NCBI RefSeq assembly: GCF_963576615.1
Contig: NC_088714.1
Span: 42,626,072-42,690,071 of the forward strand
Direction: 5' to 3'
Source of the DNA: Watersipora subatra
Lineage: Eukaryota; Bryozoa; Gymnolaemata; Cheilostomatida; Watersiporidae
DNA: 64,000 nucleotides
The position numbers and the translations under genes are program-made. Positions within the stretch are counted from its first letter, which is position 1; the number at the start of each line of letters is the position of its first letter. A model generated the notes under the pieces. The model had not been told where the DNA came from, ran no database searches, and worked only from the letters and a program-made list of their open reading frames with translations. Shown here piece by piece: positions 1 through 10,809 of the stretch.

Positions 1-792
1 AAATATCTAAGGTTGCCGATCTTCACCAGACATATATGTGGCTGAACAGAGGAAACCTAACGGCCAATACAGAGTCGCTAATCATGGCAGCCCAGGAGCA
101 AGTGCTCCCAACAAGGCAACTCCAAACGAAAATCTATCACACTAGAGACGATCCTAGATGCAGACTGTGCAAAGATACACCTGAGACCATCCAACACATC
201 ATCAGTGGATGCAGGCAGCTAGCAGGGAACGCATACACTGAGCGGCATAATCATGTCGCAGGTATTGTGTATAGAAGTTTATGTGATGAGTATGGCCTTA
301 ATAAACCACAACACTGGTAGGAAGCTCCTTGTAAGGTGAATGAAAATGACAGCGCTAAGATCCTCTGGGACTTCTACATCCAAACTGACAAGCATGTCCT
401 AGCAAACCAACCAGATATAGTGGTGGTAGACAAGGAGAACAAGAGGGCTACTATAATAGATATAGCAGTACCCAATGACTACAATATAGCCAGCAAAGAA
501 AAAGAAAAGGTAGAGAAATATCTCCCTCTTGGAGAAGAAATTGAAAAATGCTGGAATGTAAGAACAACTGTAATCTCAGTAGTCATTGGGGCACTGGGCG
601 CAATAACACCGGCGCATAAAATGTGGCTTGCCCAAATACCAACAACAATCAACTCAGGTGAGTTGCAAAAAAGTGCGCTATTGGGAACAGCTAAGATCTT
701 GAGGCGAGTGCTCAAACTCCCAGGTCTCTGGTAGGAGACCCGAGTTAGAGCAGAATTTACCACCCATACGGGGTATTCGGGGTGAGGAAACA

Positions 793-796
<4 letters not shown>
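1..796 (+). mobile_element. 3' end of a LINE with restriction-like endonuclease (R2/R4-type)
   Basis: The window opens inside a non-LTR retrotransposon. Its last coding segment is followed by a short 3' UTR (735-795) and then (TA)n. The C-terminal layout is a CCHC finger followed by a PD..D endonuclease block, which is the order known for the R2, R4/Dong and NeSL lineages; APE-type LINEs lack it. Clade placement is inference. The element is 5'-truncated by the window edge and carries a nonsense codon. Confidence 0.8.
3..734 (+). pseudogene. LINE ORF C-terminus: CCHC finger plus restriction-like endonuclease, one in-frame stop
   Basis: The frame is open from the left edge (position 3) to TAG at 318-320, then continues in the same frame from 321 to the terminal TAG at 732-734. 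The internal stop follows HW and replaces what is probably a Trp codon, so this copy is inactive by a single nonsense change. Visible motifs are CRLC...H...C (C-X2-C-X8-H-X4-C, about 157-213), then PDIVVVD (about 412-432) with a downstream IDIAVP. These match the zinc finger and PD-(D/E)XK endonuclease that nick the target and prime reverse transcription. The protein ends in LKLPGLW. The RT domain lies outside the window. Confidence 0.8.

Positions 797-856
<60 letters not shown>
793..856. repeat. (TA)n microsatellite at the LINE 3' end
   Basis: About 31 uninterrupted TA units directly follow the LINE 3' UTR. It may be the element's own tail or the target into which it inserted. R4/Dong-type elements are known to use simple repeats as targets, so either reading is possible. 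Confidence 0.9.
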
Positions 857-859
<3 letters not shown>

Positions 860-1107
860 TCAACAAGTGACATAAACAAACCATAGGCCTACTTATATTA
901 CAAGCAGAAACAAAAATCAACATTTTCAAAACAAAAATGTTTGTACCGTTTGCACGGATAGCTGCGCTCTGGTTGTTGTTTTCGATGGAATGAACATCTT
1001 CTAATTGTCCAATACCTTCCACAATATTTTCTGACCTAAACTCTTCTTCTGCACTGCTGAACTAGTTGATATTAGCGACCAAACAATTTTTTTGACAGAG
1101 CAAAACT

Positions 1108-1144
1108 TTTACGCATTGCATTTAGCACAAATGCAATGCGTAAA
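1108..1144. repeat. Perfect hairpin, 16-bp stem, 5-nt loop
   Basis: Arms 1108-1123 (tttacgcattgcattt) and 1129-1144 are exact reverse complements around 'agcac'. A weaker outer pair (tagcgacc / gatcgcta) extends the symmetry. Probably the core of a small foldback repeat. Confidence 0.7.
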
Positions 1145-1736
1145 GATTTTGATCGCTAAACACAACCTTTAAACTACCATCAACCTTCTTCTACCATCAT
1201 AAATCTAAATATGAATCTAAACTGTTTTTTATATATATGCACTTCGAAGTATCACGATCACGTAAAACAAGGAGCTACTATTAGCCTGAAACAATTATTT
1301 ATTATTTCTATGGTGTTGCTTTAAAAGTTTTAACGAAAAAAGAACGAAAAAGCTTTGAAGTTGGACACCAAGAGAATTAATGAGAATATAAACCAAGAGA
1401 ATATAAACAATTCATTATTAACACAATTTTGTGGACAATTTTCTACTGATCACTTGATATTATGAGTTTGTAAAAATCAAAGAATGTCAGTGTCAGTCAA
1501 ATGGAAGTGGCGTTCAATTAGAGAGTAGTGCTCTACTTCTCAACTTTTCTCTTACAGGTCAAATAGAGGTGGCATTCAAATAGAGGTGGCGTTCAATTAG
1601 AGGTTTTATGGTATATTTAAGCGCTTCCATATTAAGTGAAGCGTCAAGTGAGTGCAAGTCCTCCAATTCGATTTTAATAATGAGAGTTCCAAAGTTTCTC
1701 TCTAACTGTATTTGGGGGAGTAAACAACATATAGAG

Positions 1737-1865
1737 GTTAGTGTGTCGGTTTAGCAAGCTAAGTTGCATGTGTTGGAGTCTCATTAAAAGCAATCTTTTA
1801 TCCTAACCCTGGTTTTGGACAAAGAGACATACAAACAGACTCCGCTCTTACTGTGGTAAACACTT
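1737..1865 (+). mobile_element. Possible SINE fragment with tRNA-like head
   Basis: A segment with A-box-like 'ggttagtgtgtcggtttagc' and B-box-like 'gttggagtctc' spacing is followed by 'ggacaaagagacatacaaacag', a body type that also follows other tRNA-like heads in the window. Weak: the B box is degenerate. Confidence 0.3.
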
Positions 1866-2572
1866 GGCGAATGCCCGGCGGATTATGGGTAATAAAAACG
1901 TTTTTGCATAAAACAGTCATTTTAATAGGCTAAGTTTCTTTACCCAATGAATTTTAGGAACTATAAACCTCTTAGTTAAGCTCTCAGACTATATTGCCGT
2001 ATGACAGCGTTTTCTTTTGGCATTTATCGTCAATTATATGAATCGTAAACTGATAATACCGACGAAGCAATGCGGATGAATCAAAAAAGTTTGCAGATGT
2101 CAAACTTTCCCGATATTTTGGCGAGCATCGACAACCCCCGTTTCAATTTGAACCTATTCGGCGATAGCGCCTCGCAGTTCTAGATAGCATGATTTATTTA
2201 TTTCCATTTATGATAGTTGCTGCGAGTCTAGTATTTGATTCGAACACTCAAAAACAAAGAAGTTCTTTGCAAAAATTTAAAAAGAAAAATGAAAGCACTA
2301 CGTCACGGAGTATTTGCTGATGTAAACGCTGATGAGTTTGTGATAGTGGTAACATTGTTATCATCGACGATCACCGAAGTATTGTGGCATCAGCGCCCAC
2401 ATATGGCGATATAGTGTGAACCAGCCTTAAAGTGTCATATTGTACAAACAATGACTCTGTGACCTTGACTGGACATGTCCGAGTCCAGTGGTAAGGGAAC
2501 TTTAACGACTGAAGACATGCCCAGTTGCAGAGAACAATTCAAGGTTGGATGTTATTCCTGTTACCAACAGTG

Positions 2573-2642
2573 GCCTTTTTTTGGGAATCGAATCCCAACC
2601 TGTTGTTTGCAGTTCAATCATTTTGAACCATTAGGCCGCGGT
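2573..2642 (-). mobile_element. tRNA-like segment (SINE head or tRNA pseudogene)
   Basis: On the minus strand, 'ggcctaatggttcaaaatg' resembles a pol III A box. About 35 nt on, 'gggattcgattccc' gives a B box and a T-arm stem. The acceptor stem is poor, so this is unlikely to be a working tRNA. Confidence 0.4.
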
Positions 2643-2734
2643 CATTCTCAGAGATGCAGAAGGCAGGTGAAAGATGACTATGATTAGCATCTGTTGCGGC
2701 AGTACGGTTTTTGGTCGATTGGACCGTTTTTAAC

Positions 2735-3473
2735 ACAGGTGTCCTTTAGCGGGATATTGCCAAAGCCGAGACCGAACCGTAGTCTACACACACAAAAAAC
2801 AACAAAGGTCCATGTAGTTATGAGCAAAAACAAAAGTATCCACCCAAATATCTCACCAATCCAATGAGCAGAACACACAAAAACTAAGCCAATCGATAGA
2901 CCCACCGATCATGTCAAAATATTCCAAGTTTCAAGTCATGTCTTGCACAACTCACCTTATGGTTTATTAAAACTTGTCCCAAAGTCCCTATTAATTTGAG
3001 ACTGTCCAATTGCTGTTTAGAAATGGTCGCCGCTAGCCTAACCTAACGTCCTGATTCAACATCTCACTCAACTATCGGGGCATTGTTAGAAGAGGGAATC
3101 AAAAAGTTCGGGAACAATCAGCAATGCCCCGATAGTTACTGAGATGTTAAATTAGGACGTTAGGCTAGGCCAGCTGTCACCATTTCTAAAACAGTAATTG
3201 GACAGTCTCAAATTAATAGGGACTTTGGGACAAGTTTTAATAAACCATAAGGTGAGTTGTGCAAGACATGACTTAAAACTTGGAATATTTTGACATGATG
3301 GGTGGCTCTGTCGATTGGTTTAGTTTTTGTGTGTGCTGCTCATCGGATTGGTGAGATATTTGGGTGGATACTTTTGTTTTTGCTCATAACTACGTGGACC
3401 TTCGTTGTTTTTTGTGTGTGTAGACTACGGCCTGGCCTCGGCTTCGGCAATATCCCGCTAAAGGACACCTGTG
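2735..3473. mobile_element. Foldback element: about 350-bp inverted arms, 36-bp spacer
   Basis: Left arm 2735-3085 and right arm 3122-3473 are reverse complements with scattered mismatches. The outer ends read cacaggtgtcctttagcggg / cccgctaaaggacacctgtg. The inner ends read atctcactcaactatcgggg and its complement. ORFs within it are by-products of the palindrome. Nearly the whole element is inverted repeat, as in foldback or large MITE-type DNA transposons. No target duplication could be assigned. Confidence 0.85.
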
Positions 3474-3526
3474 GTTTTTAACTTTTTTAATTTGTTGACA
3501 CAACAAATTTTTGACTTTTGTTTAGC

Positions 3527-3740
3527 GTCACCATACAGATAGCAGTCAGCATACAGAGAGCAGTCAGCATACAGATAGCAGTCACCATACAGATAGCAGT
3601 CATACAGATAGCGGTAACCATACAGATAGCAGTCACCAGACAGGTGGCAGTCACCATACAGGTGGCAGTTACCACACTGTTAGCAGTCATCTTACAGATA
3701 GGAATCACCATAAAGGTGGCCATCACCAAATAGGTGGCAC
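3527..3740. repeat. 18-bp tandem array, about 12 copies
   Basis: The unit is approximately 'cagatagcagtcaccata', with variants (cagcatacagagagcagt, caccatacaggtggcagt). Because 18 is a multiple of 3, both strands stay open for about 70 codons, but this is repeat-driven and not a gene. It starts about 50 bp beyond the foldback element. Confidence 0.85.
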
Positions 3741-4214
3741 ATTATTATCCAATTTCATTTCTCTCAACTGGCTTGCTGCTAGAACCCGGCCTACATGAGG
3801 CATCCAACAAACTTTCAAAAAATGTTTCTTGTCAATAAAACGACATAATAGTTAAAACTTGTAGTTTATGCACCAGCATATTTTTTCTAGCATGTTTCTA
3901 TATATAGTCTACGTTTAGAGAACTAGAAAGATACCTATTAATAGCTGTGAAGGGCTTTCAATATGATCTCTCAAGTGACCTTGGTATCGGCATAAGTTGG
4001 CCAAACTGAGATCGTCTTCATGAAGTACTTCGAAGTTATGTCCAATGAATCAACAAGCCCATTAGTAGACTGATACTGGGCAGCCTGCCAATGCTAAATA
4101 TTCACTGAGATCCCGCAGCCTTTTCTACAATCAATAACGTATTCTAGCCTTTCAGCTTTAGGGCCTATCTCAAGTAACTTCATTAAACTTTATATTAGAG
4201 TATTTAATGGTTAT

Positions 4215-5110
4215 TATATACTAGAAATTCCACTGTCATACAGCCCACGACCAAAGAGATGGCCAGAGATATTGGCAAAAAAATAAAGGGTACTGATGGT
4301 TGAGAAATGCAATATTAGCAATCAAATGGCTCTGCAGTGCAATAGGATAACTGCAATGGTAGCTGTAATGTACTGGGTGTGGGTGTTATTATATACAACA
4401 ATAAGCAATAATGAATGGAAAAGATGTTTATATTTTCCCCCTGCAACAGGAGAAATGCAATATTGGCCAATATTAGAAGTAAAATGCACTGATATTCTTA
4501 GAATAATCAATTTTATTAATATAGTAATAATAGAAAACCAATACACAATTTTGTTTACATTTCAAAACGTCATAGGTAGCAATATCGAGAAGTTGTGGTA
4601 TTTATATAGGTTTTTAGATAATTTATTTAAAAAGTGTTTGGTCATGACAAACAACAACAATGAAAGGAAAATATTACACGTTTATATCTCTCCCTTGCAA
4701 TAGGAGAAATGCAATGTTGGCCAATATTATAAGTAAAACGCACTGATATTATTAAAATAACCAATACTGTTAATATAGTAATACAGCAATAATAGAAAAC
4801 CTATGACCGTTCATGCGTCTCGAAGATTTCTGCAAACTAAACGTACTTCTAATATTGGCCAATATTGCATTTCTCCTATTGCAGGGGGAAAATATAAACA
4901 TCTTTTCCATTCATTATTGCTTATTGTTGTATGTAATAACACCCACACCCAGTACATTACAGCTACCATTGCAGTTATCCTATTGCACTGCAGAGCCATT
5001 TGATTGCTAATATTGCATTTCTCAACCATCAGTACCCTTTATTTTTTTGCCATTATCTCTGGCCATCTCTTTGGTCGTGGGCTGTATGACAGTGGAATTT
5101 CTAGTATAAT
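4215..5110. mobile_element. Second foldback element, about 265-bp arms
   Basis: Left arm about 4215-4480 and right arm about 4845-5110 are inverted copies, starting at tatactagaaattccactg and ending at its complement. Translating either arm from outside in gives nearly the same peptide (MVEKCNISNQMALQCNRITA), a useful similarity check but not a gene. The 360-bp centre holds a degraded third copy of the inner arm (about 4680-4735). Confidence 0.85.
4776..4838 (+). repeat. 63-bp direct repeat, copy 1
   Basis: It starts 'tagtaatacagcaataatag', ends 'gaagatttctgcaaact', and lies inside the foldback centre. The second copy is 441 bp downstream. Confidence 0.85.
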
Positions 5111-5221
5111 ATTGTATTATAATAAGATATAATATTTACATATTATAATATTTTTAAATAATATTATAATATGTAAACGTAATTACACTAGATTTACATA
5201 TCTAGATATATAAATCTAGTA
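5109..5221. repeat. AT-rich palindromes next to the foldback element
   Basis: Two dyads follow each other. One (about 5137-5177) pairs ttacatattataatat with its complement; the other (5188-5221) pairs actagatttacatat with atataaatctagt. Confidence 0.7.
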
Positions 5222-5279
5222 ATACAGCAATAATAGAAAACCTATGAGTGTTCATGCGTCTCGAAGATTTCTGCAAACT
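5217..5279 (+). repeat. 63-bp direct repeat, copy 2
   Basis: Nearly identical to 4776-4838 (differences around 'gaccg' versus 'gagtg'). It lies just outside the right arm, beyond an AT-rich palindromic stretch. Together the copies suggest a segmental duplication or nested insertion. Confidence 0.85.
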
Positions 5280-8200
5280 GCAACAAAATAAAAGCTGTTA
5301 TAAAAGTGTTATAAAGCTGTAGGCCTAATTTACTGTAATGTATGTAAATTCAACAACAATAAAGAAATATGTTTATTATAACTCTGAAATGCAAAATTAG
5401 AAGTAAAATGGCAAGCTACTGTGTACTATACACAGTTTGAAAGTTGGTTGCGTTGAATGTAGAATGGTTTTGATAAGCGATCTTTAACAGAAAGCGGGTA
5501 GGAGCATTCACGCGTATAAAAATGTAGCAAAATAAAAAATGTTCTCGTCATGAAGGGGCGTTGTAGTTCGGCCCTAGCTTGTACATAAGTTGTAAAGAAT
5601 TTCGGCTATTGTTTCAAATAATGAAACCTTCGGTGATTGGACAAAAAACACAGGCTGATAAACTGTGTACCACAATTTCGTACCTGTAAATCGGTCTACG
5701 CCTTAAACGGTCTACGTTTATTACAGAAACCTTCGAATAAATTCGATTACAAGTAAAAAAGGCCATAGACTGATGAAATGAGCACGGTTTTCTCGTGAAA
5801 TGCGCACTGCTAAATAGTTCTACAATCGGTCGCACGGCTTTATTGGCGTTTCAATTTTCGGTCTTAACTTTTATTAAACCGAGCTTTTCAAGCTTTTTGT
5901 GGCAATTTTCGTTCAAATTAATCTGTCTATTTGTGTATAATCCGATCAGATGGGTAAGTTTTAAAATAATACCGACGGTTTACAAAGACTTGGTAACATA
6001 TTTAAATAGGTTTAAATGTGTTTTGTATCGTTATTATACTTTAACGACTTTACATTCCGATGCTTAAATTTTTTGATGAATTTTCTTGACGAGGGTTCGT
6101 CTCATTGTTGATGAATAATTTTCGTAAGTTGTGTGCACATGCATTTATCATAAAAACTCCCACACTTCCGCTCCGCTCGTGTGGTCGTGGGATCAGTGTT
6201 ACCAGTGAATGTTTAGATGTGTGGCAGGTATAAAGGCAAATGCCCAAATGCAGAAGACCCACTACAGGGCTAAAGGATGGAGTTGATAGAACACTGTGTT
6301 TCTACTAGTATGTTTTTAATGGGTTTGGTTAGAAACAGTAAAAAAGCGAACGCATTTGACGTTGTTTCACTGCACAAAGTTTGTGCGAAGGTAATCGTAG
6401 TGAGAGTTAGAAGTTAGATTCTCATAAAAACGCTCACTGCTGATCGATCCGAATCGGCTAAGCTCTACCTAACTGAGGTAAAATAATTTCAGCACCCTTC
6501 AGACCGCAACACGGGTCTCTACTTCCTACTCACTACTGCTTCTGTTTCAGTTTTTATCTTTACATGAACATTTACATGCCAAGGATGGGTTGCTCATTCA
6601 AGGATGACAAAATAATTACTTTTAGCGCCGACTTGTTTACTAAGAATGAACTGAGAAGTGACCTTGACCTAAAAGCGAGTTTATCTTAACATGTTTTGAG
6701 GGATACATGTACATCGAAAATCCTGAAAGATCTATAGTGCAACTCCGAATCGTTGAAATGGTAGGGTTCAAATTCGTCGGCAGTGGGCAACTCCAAACCC
6801 ATTCGAAGCATGGAAACACAGAGAATATAGGTATGGTAGCTTGTTCATAATTTGTAAACTTGGGGCTTTTGTTGTGTGGGTTATATTTTGATTTTATTAG
6901 TTCAGAAGCTCCGTACTATATACTACATGAATTGTTTGTAGTAAAAATGATGTATATAATACACGGTATATTATACACTAACTTCCTTCTATTGTATCCT
7001 ATGTACTGTATATTGCATTCACATAATTTATATTGCATACCTACCATAGACTGTATAATTCACACGTGTCTGCAGTATCTGCTACAATTTACAGCTTGTA
7101 CCTGCTGTATATCATGCATTGAATATTTCCATAAGCTGTACTGCCAGTGTTGTATACAGTAAATGTAAGTTCTTCTGCTATCCTCTGCTGTCAATTTATT
7201 GCTTTGTTATAAATATGCATGAGTGCAGCATTCTGCCAATTTTACATTGTACCCTATTAATGTATATTTAATAGCATGTATACATGGTCCAACATGCACA
7301 CTATGGTCCAACCCACCCCTGCTTTTGTGATGTTAAATGTTTGCATCCCTTGAAAGTAACTTCTTTGCAGCAAGCTGTCCTTCCAGGCGCTGTAGGAGTA
7401 TCTCTGCTGGCTCACTTACCAAATTGATTAGCCATAACAGGCCATGGCCAAAGTAACTGTTCAGATGCCAGATCATCCCAGACTATCTAACAGTTGTTCT
7501 TTCGGTAGAGGAGTATGCTGTGAAGTTAGAGAGCATGTCAGATAAAATACAATCTATCACAGCACCCCGAATGTGAAATGTATTCCCGGAAATACTGGAA
7601 TCTTCAAAATAATGTAAAAGTTCCAAATAATTTATCAGCAAGAAGTATAATAAAATATAATATATTTGGGGGTTATATGTATATGGGATCTGCTCTCTCA
7701 GGGCTTCTGTTTTTCTGGTCTGCCACATTTTTGGGCAATTGATTGACTTAGTAATTAAATTTACTTTGCTGGCTGTGTTATGTAGGCTTCTCTGCTTATC
7801 TGGGACTCCTCATCTTGGCCTCTCCTGCACTGCTGCTGCCCATCTGCTGCCTTTTCCATTTAATGCTAGTTTTATAGTTATAAGCCAACTATCATTGCCT
7901 GATTGTGTCTGTATGTGATTGCTTTCAACACTTGTATACAAAAATTGTGAAACGTTTACTATCAGAATTCCTCAGCATGCAGTGTGATATCGCTATTCTT
8001 ATAATAATACCTACAGAGCGGTTAAAGTCCAGCAACTATTTCTACTAAAATAGCCGTAATTCCAAAACTAGTACTATTAGCATCATGAAATTAATTTTCA
8101 TTACACCTCAGGCCCATGGCGCTATGAACTATGTAGTCCATGTTTGCAAAGAAAAATGTTTTCCTTTCATGTATTTCTTTCTCAAGCTATTTGAAAAATA

Positions 8201-9030
8201 TTATCTTGTCACATACACTATTCATGCTTATCTTTGCTGTAATAATAACTGCATTGTCTGTTTTTCAGAAGCCAGAGTTTTAGGTTGGAAAAAGTATTGC
8301 ATCATACTGAATTTAAACTCTCAACATTCACCTTGCTCGACTAACATTTTAACACGTGTAGTAATCAGCCACCATGCAATGATTTGGAATATTTGTCTGT
8401 ATATTAAATCTCTCATGGTATGTTAGACTGCCAGGGTACTAGTGAATAGTAATATCACATAAGTCTGTTTTATTTAGTACAGTACAATTCCTAATAATAC
8501 CATGTTCTAGAAATAACAATAATATATTGATAAATGTTTATAATAATATAATAACTATTTATAGTATATTGAGTAAAAATACCATAAATGTTGTTTTTGT
8601 TGGTGGTGGGTTGATGACTCTATGTAGGTTGACGGCTGCAGTGTTTCAGTAAGTTGTAAATCTTGCCGGCTCCGCCGACATTGGTGACATACAACTGATC
8701 CGGCTGCTTTGTGAGGATGTTTGTTTTACAGAATATTAATGTCATTATCAATGTTATCAATGTCAACTATTAATAACTACTGGAGTATGTTGTTCCATTT
8801 CTGTATGATGCTGATGATAGCTAGTAACTTACAATGTACAGACTTGTGTTCTATTTCCCTAATTTTCATTGCATCAGACAATTCCCGTGTTATGCCGATG
8901 TCCCCAATGTCCAAAGCAATGGTCAGACAACTCCTAGCTCCTTTGGTTGGTCTATATAATGCCACACCGATTGCCCCAGAAGCCTACATTTTTTGTGTGA
9001 GGAGTTACGAGTGTACAGTCTGCTGCACTC
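5280..9030. other. Long non-coding stretch, no gene recognised
   Basis: AT-rich DNA with only short spurious ORFs. The segment 6940-7160 is low-complexity (repeated 'tgtatattgca'-like words). A B-box-like 'agggttcaaattcg' near 6764 hints at another SINE relic. I see no exon with convincing similarity or splice-site context. Confidence 0.5.
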
Positions 9031-9034
9031 ATAT

Positions 9035-9205
9035 TATATATATTATATATGTATATTATATATATTATATATGTATATTATATATATTATATATGTATAT
9101 TATATATATTATATATGTATATTATATATATTATATATGTATATTATATATATGTGTATACGTATATTATATATATTATATATGTATATTATATATATTA
9201 TGTAT
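9035..9205. repeat. AT-only 22-bp tandem array
   Basis: Units of 'atgtatattatatatattat' plus two bases, about 7-8 copies with one variant unit (gtgtatacgtatat). It produces ORFs rich in Tyr/Ile on the plus strand that I do not regard as genes. Confidence 0.85.
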
Positions 9206-9360
9206 GCTGCAGGCTCCTGTGATTGTTGTTTGTATAATGCCACAAATTTGCTTACTTGTCTCAGCTTGTCAGTCATTGAAGATTTTCAACTCTGGCAGAA
9301 ACATACATATACGGTAGATAACAGTAAAGCGAGAACATACTTGCAAGTGCCACCATGCTT

Positions 9361-9385
9361 GACACCTTCCAGTGTGGAAGGTGTC
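9361..9385. repeat. Perfect 11-bp-stem hairpin
   Basis: gacaccttcca / tggaaggtgtc around a 'gtg' loop. No gene end is recognised next to it. Confidence 0.6.
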
Positions 9386-9490
9386 AACTATAAATATACC
9401 TATCAACTTTACCTATTGCATTAATTAATCTAACAAAACTATGGGTAAACAAAAGACAACTTAGGTCAAATGAAACTGTAAAAGAAGGGC

Positions 9491-10250
9491 TCTAATAGTG
9501 GGGGAGCCAAGGCATGTTTTTTGCTCATTGAAGAAAACTTTATGCCCCATATACCATTGGACAGCTGAGAGTTCACTGATTTTGAATCTGCAAGTAACTT
9601 TTCCGTACCAGTGGCGTATAAAACGCTACAGGGGCGTAAGCAGGGTAAAAGGGGGTTTTGTATGCTTTTTCGCCGTAGCGTGTATCAAAATGTTAGCATA
9701 CATACCTTAATAACTGTTGATCCAAATCTTCTCTTTTTTACGTGTTATGTCGAAAATATTGTTGGCTTTGTATACCCAAATTTTAAACCCTACCTCACTG
9801 TATGATCAGGGGTTTTTCGGAGATATTCAGGGGCATGTCATATTTTTGCAACATTTTTGTGTTCGCACATCAGCCATTTCCTTTCAATCATAATTGAGCT
9901 TTTAAAGATTATATATCATGATGACCAATGTGTTTATGTTCAGAATACTGAATTATATCTTTCTGGACTTATTACTTCTAAGAAAATTGACGCGTTTTGT
10001 ATCTTATGTCTATTTCGGAGTTATCCCCCAAATATGTACTATCTATGTTTTTGTGTTACCTGATGCATTCAAGAACCACATCTAGGTCAGTTTATAAGAC
10101 TTGTACAGAGAAATGGCGTTCTAGCTAATTTATTGATAAAATACAAGAACTAACAGAATGAAATAACTGCCTATTATCCATATAGTCATAAAACTAACAG
10201 TAGTAGTCATTTGCTGGGTCATGGACGATCTCGTTCCTCTGTTCCGTGTT
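9491..10250 (+). repeat. Left arm of a long inverted repeat (partner 14190-14945)
   Basis: This arm and 14190-14945 (reverse strand) share about 750 bp with moderate divergence. Shared blocks include ggagccaaggcatg, 'tgagagttcactgattttg' and 'ccagtggcgtataaaacgct', and the order is kept throughout. Both arms translate to related peptides beginning MAYKTLQ, again an alignment check and not a gene. The pair could be the termini of one 5.4-kb transposon or two opposed copies of a repeat. Confidence 0.85.
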
Positions 10251-10283
10251 TAAAATAGCGGTCGTTTTATGTGTATCTCTTTT

Positions 10284-10440
10284 CAGCGTTGTGGGAGTTA
10301 TTTTGGAGAATAGCATATTGACATTTTTTTTATTTCACTGTAACCAGTACAACAATCACCAAATTTTAACTTTGAAAGAAATTTTTGTTGATATCGCATT
10401 TCGGGAACACAAATTTGCTCTATCCGAAAAATTCGAATAA
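10284..10440 (+). mobile_element. Fragment of a pogo-type MITE (same family as 24640-25388)
   Basis: Shares a colinear stretch with 25118-25260: gcgttgtg..., gaatagcatattg, ccaaatt..aattttgat/aac, then 'gatatcgcatttcg' versus 'gatcatatagcgaaaa'. Only the inner part is present here. Confidence 0.6.
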
Positions 10441-10599
10441 AGCATCATGTTTCATAGACTTGGGCAAAAAAAATTTTGTAATTATAAGGGCATCGTAACC
10501 TGTGGGCGCAATGTATCAATTAACTTTTTATTTAGCAAGTGCAATCGAGAAAGGGCTATATGGTAAATGATAGGAGCGGTAAAATTGTAAGAATTCTGT

Positions 10600-10765
10600 A
10601 GCTTCGTGGTTAGAGGCAAGTATAGAAAATTGTGGTTGCAATTTTTGTTAGTTCAAATCCAGCAAAAGGCAAGTTTTCCAATACAAGATTTTAATAGCTA
10701 TAATTAGACAGATATCTGAACAAACAGACAATGACTATGAAAAACTTTGATATTGATGTATATAT
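10600..10765 (+). mobile_element. SINE-like fragment with tRNA-like head
   Basis: 'tagcttcgtggttagaggc' (A-box-like) and 'gttagttcaaatccagc' (B-box-like) are followed by 'aagattttaatagctata' and 'caaacagacaatgac'. The same head-body order recurs near 52845-52980. Confidence 0.5.
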
Positions 10766-10809
10766 GCAGTGTAAGTATGCTTAACAGACAACTGCATAAA
10801 ATGAGGCTC
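10752..10809 (-). repeat. 55-bp inverted repeat (partner 11763-11820)
   Basis: The minus-strand reading 'cctcattttatgcagttgtc' continuing 'tgttaagcatac' recurs on the plus strand at 11766-11800. It flanks the RT end of the gypsy relic, so it may be LTR-derived. Function unknown. Confidence 0.55.

Larger units (their letters stand above)
857..2560. other. Non-coding stretch, no gene recognised
   Basis: No ORF here has recognisable homology. Minor contents are a 16-bp-stem hairpin (1108-1144), short degenerate repeats of 'aggtggcgttcaattaga' type (1500-1605), and a tRNA-like segment at about 1737-1800. Confidence 0.5.

Noticed and set aside
2573..2642. Functional tRNA gene
   Set aside because: Box A and B resemble a tRNA but the acceptor and anticodon stems do not pair properly.
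2684..2905. Hydrophobic minus-strand ORF resembling a membrane protein
   Set aside because: It is one arm of the foldback element and reappears in the other arm.
3487..3733. Two opposed repeat ORFs
   Set aside because: Explained by the 18-bp array.
4296..5029. Paired ORFs starting MVEKCNISNQ
   Set aside because: Mirror translations of the inverted arms, with no recognised family.
8777..8965. Minus-strand 62-codon ORF with ordinary composition
   Set aside because: It looked protein-like but I could not match it to any family or find splice-site context.
8721..9424. ORFs of 143-198 codons rich in Tyr and Ile
   Set aside because: They run through an AT-only array and have no motif outside it.
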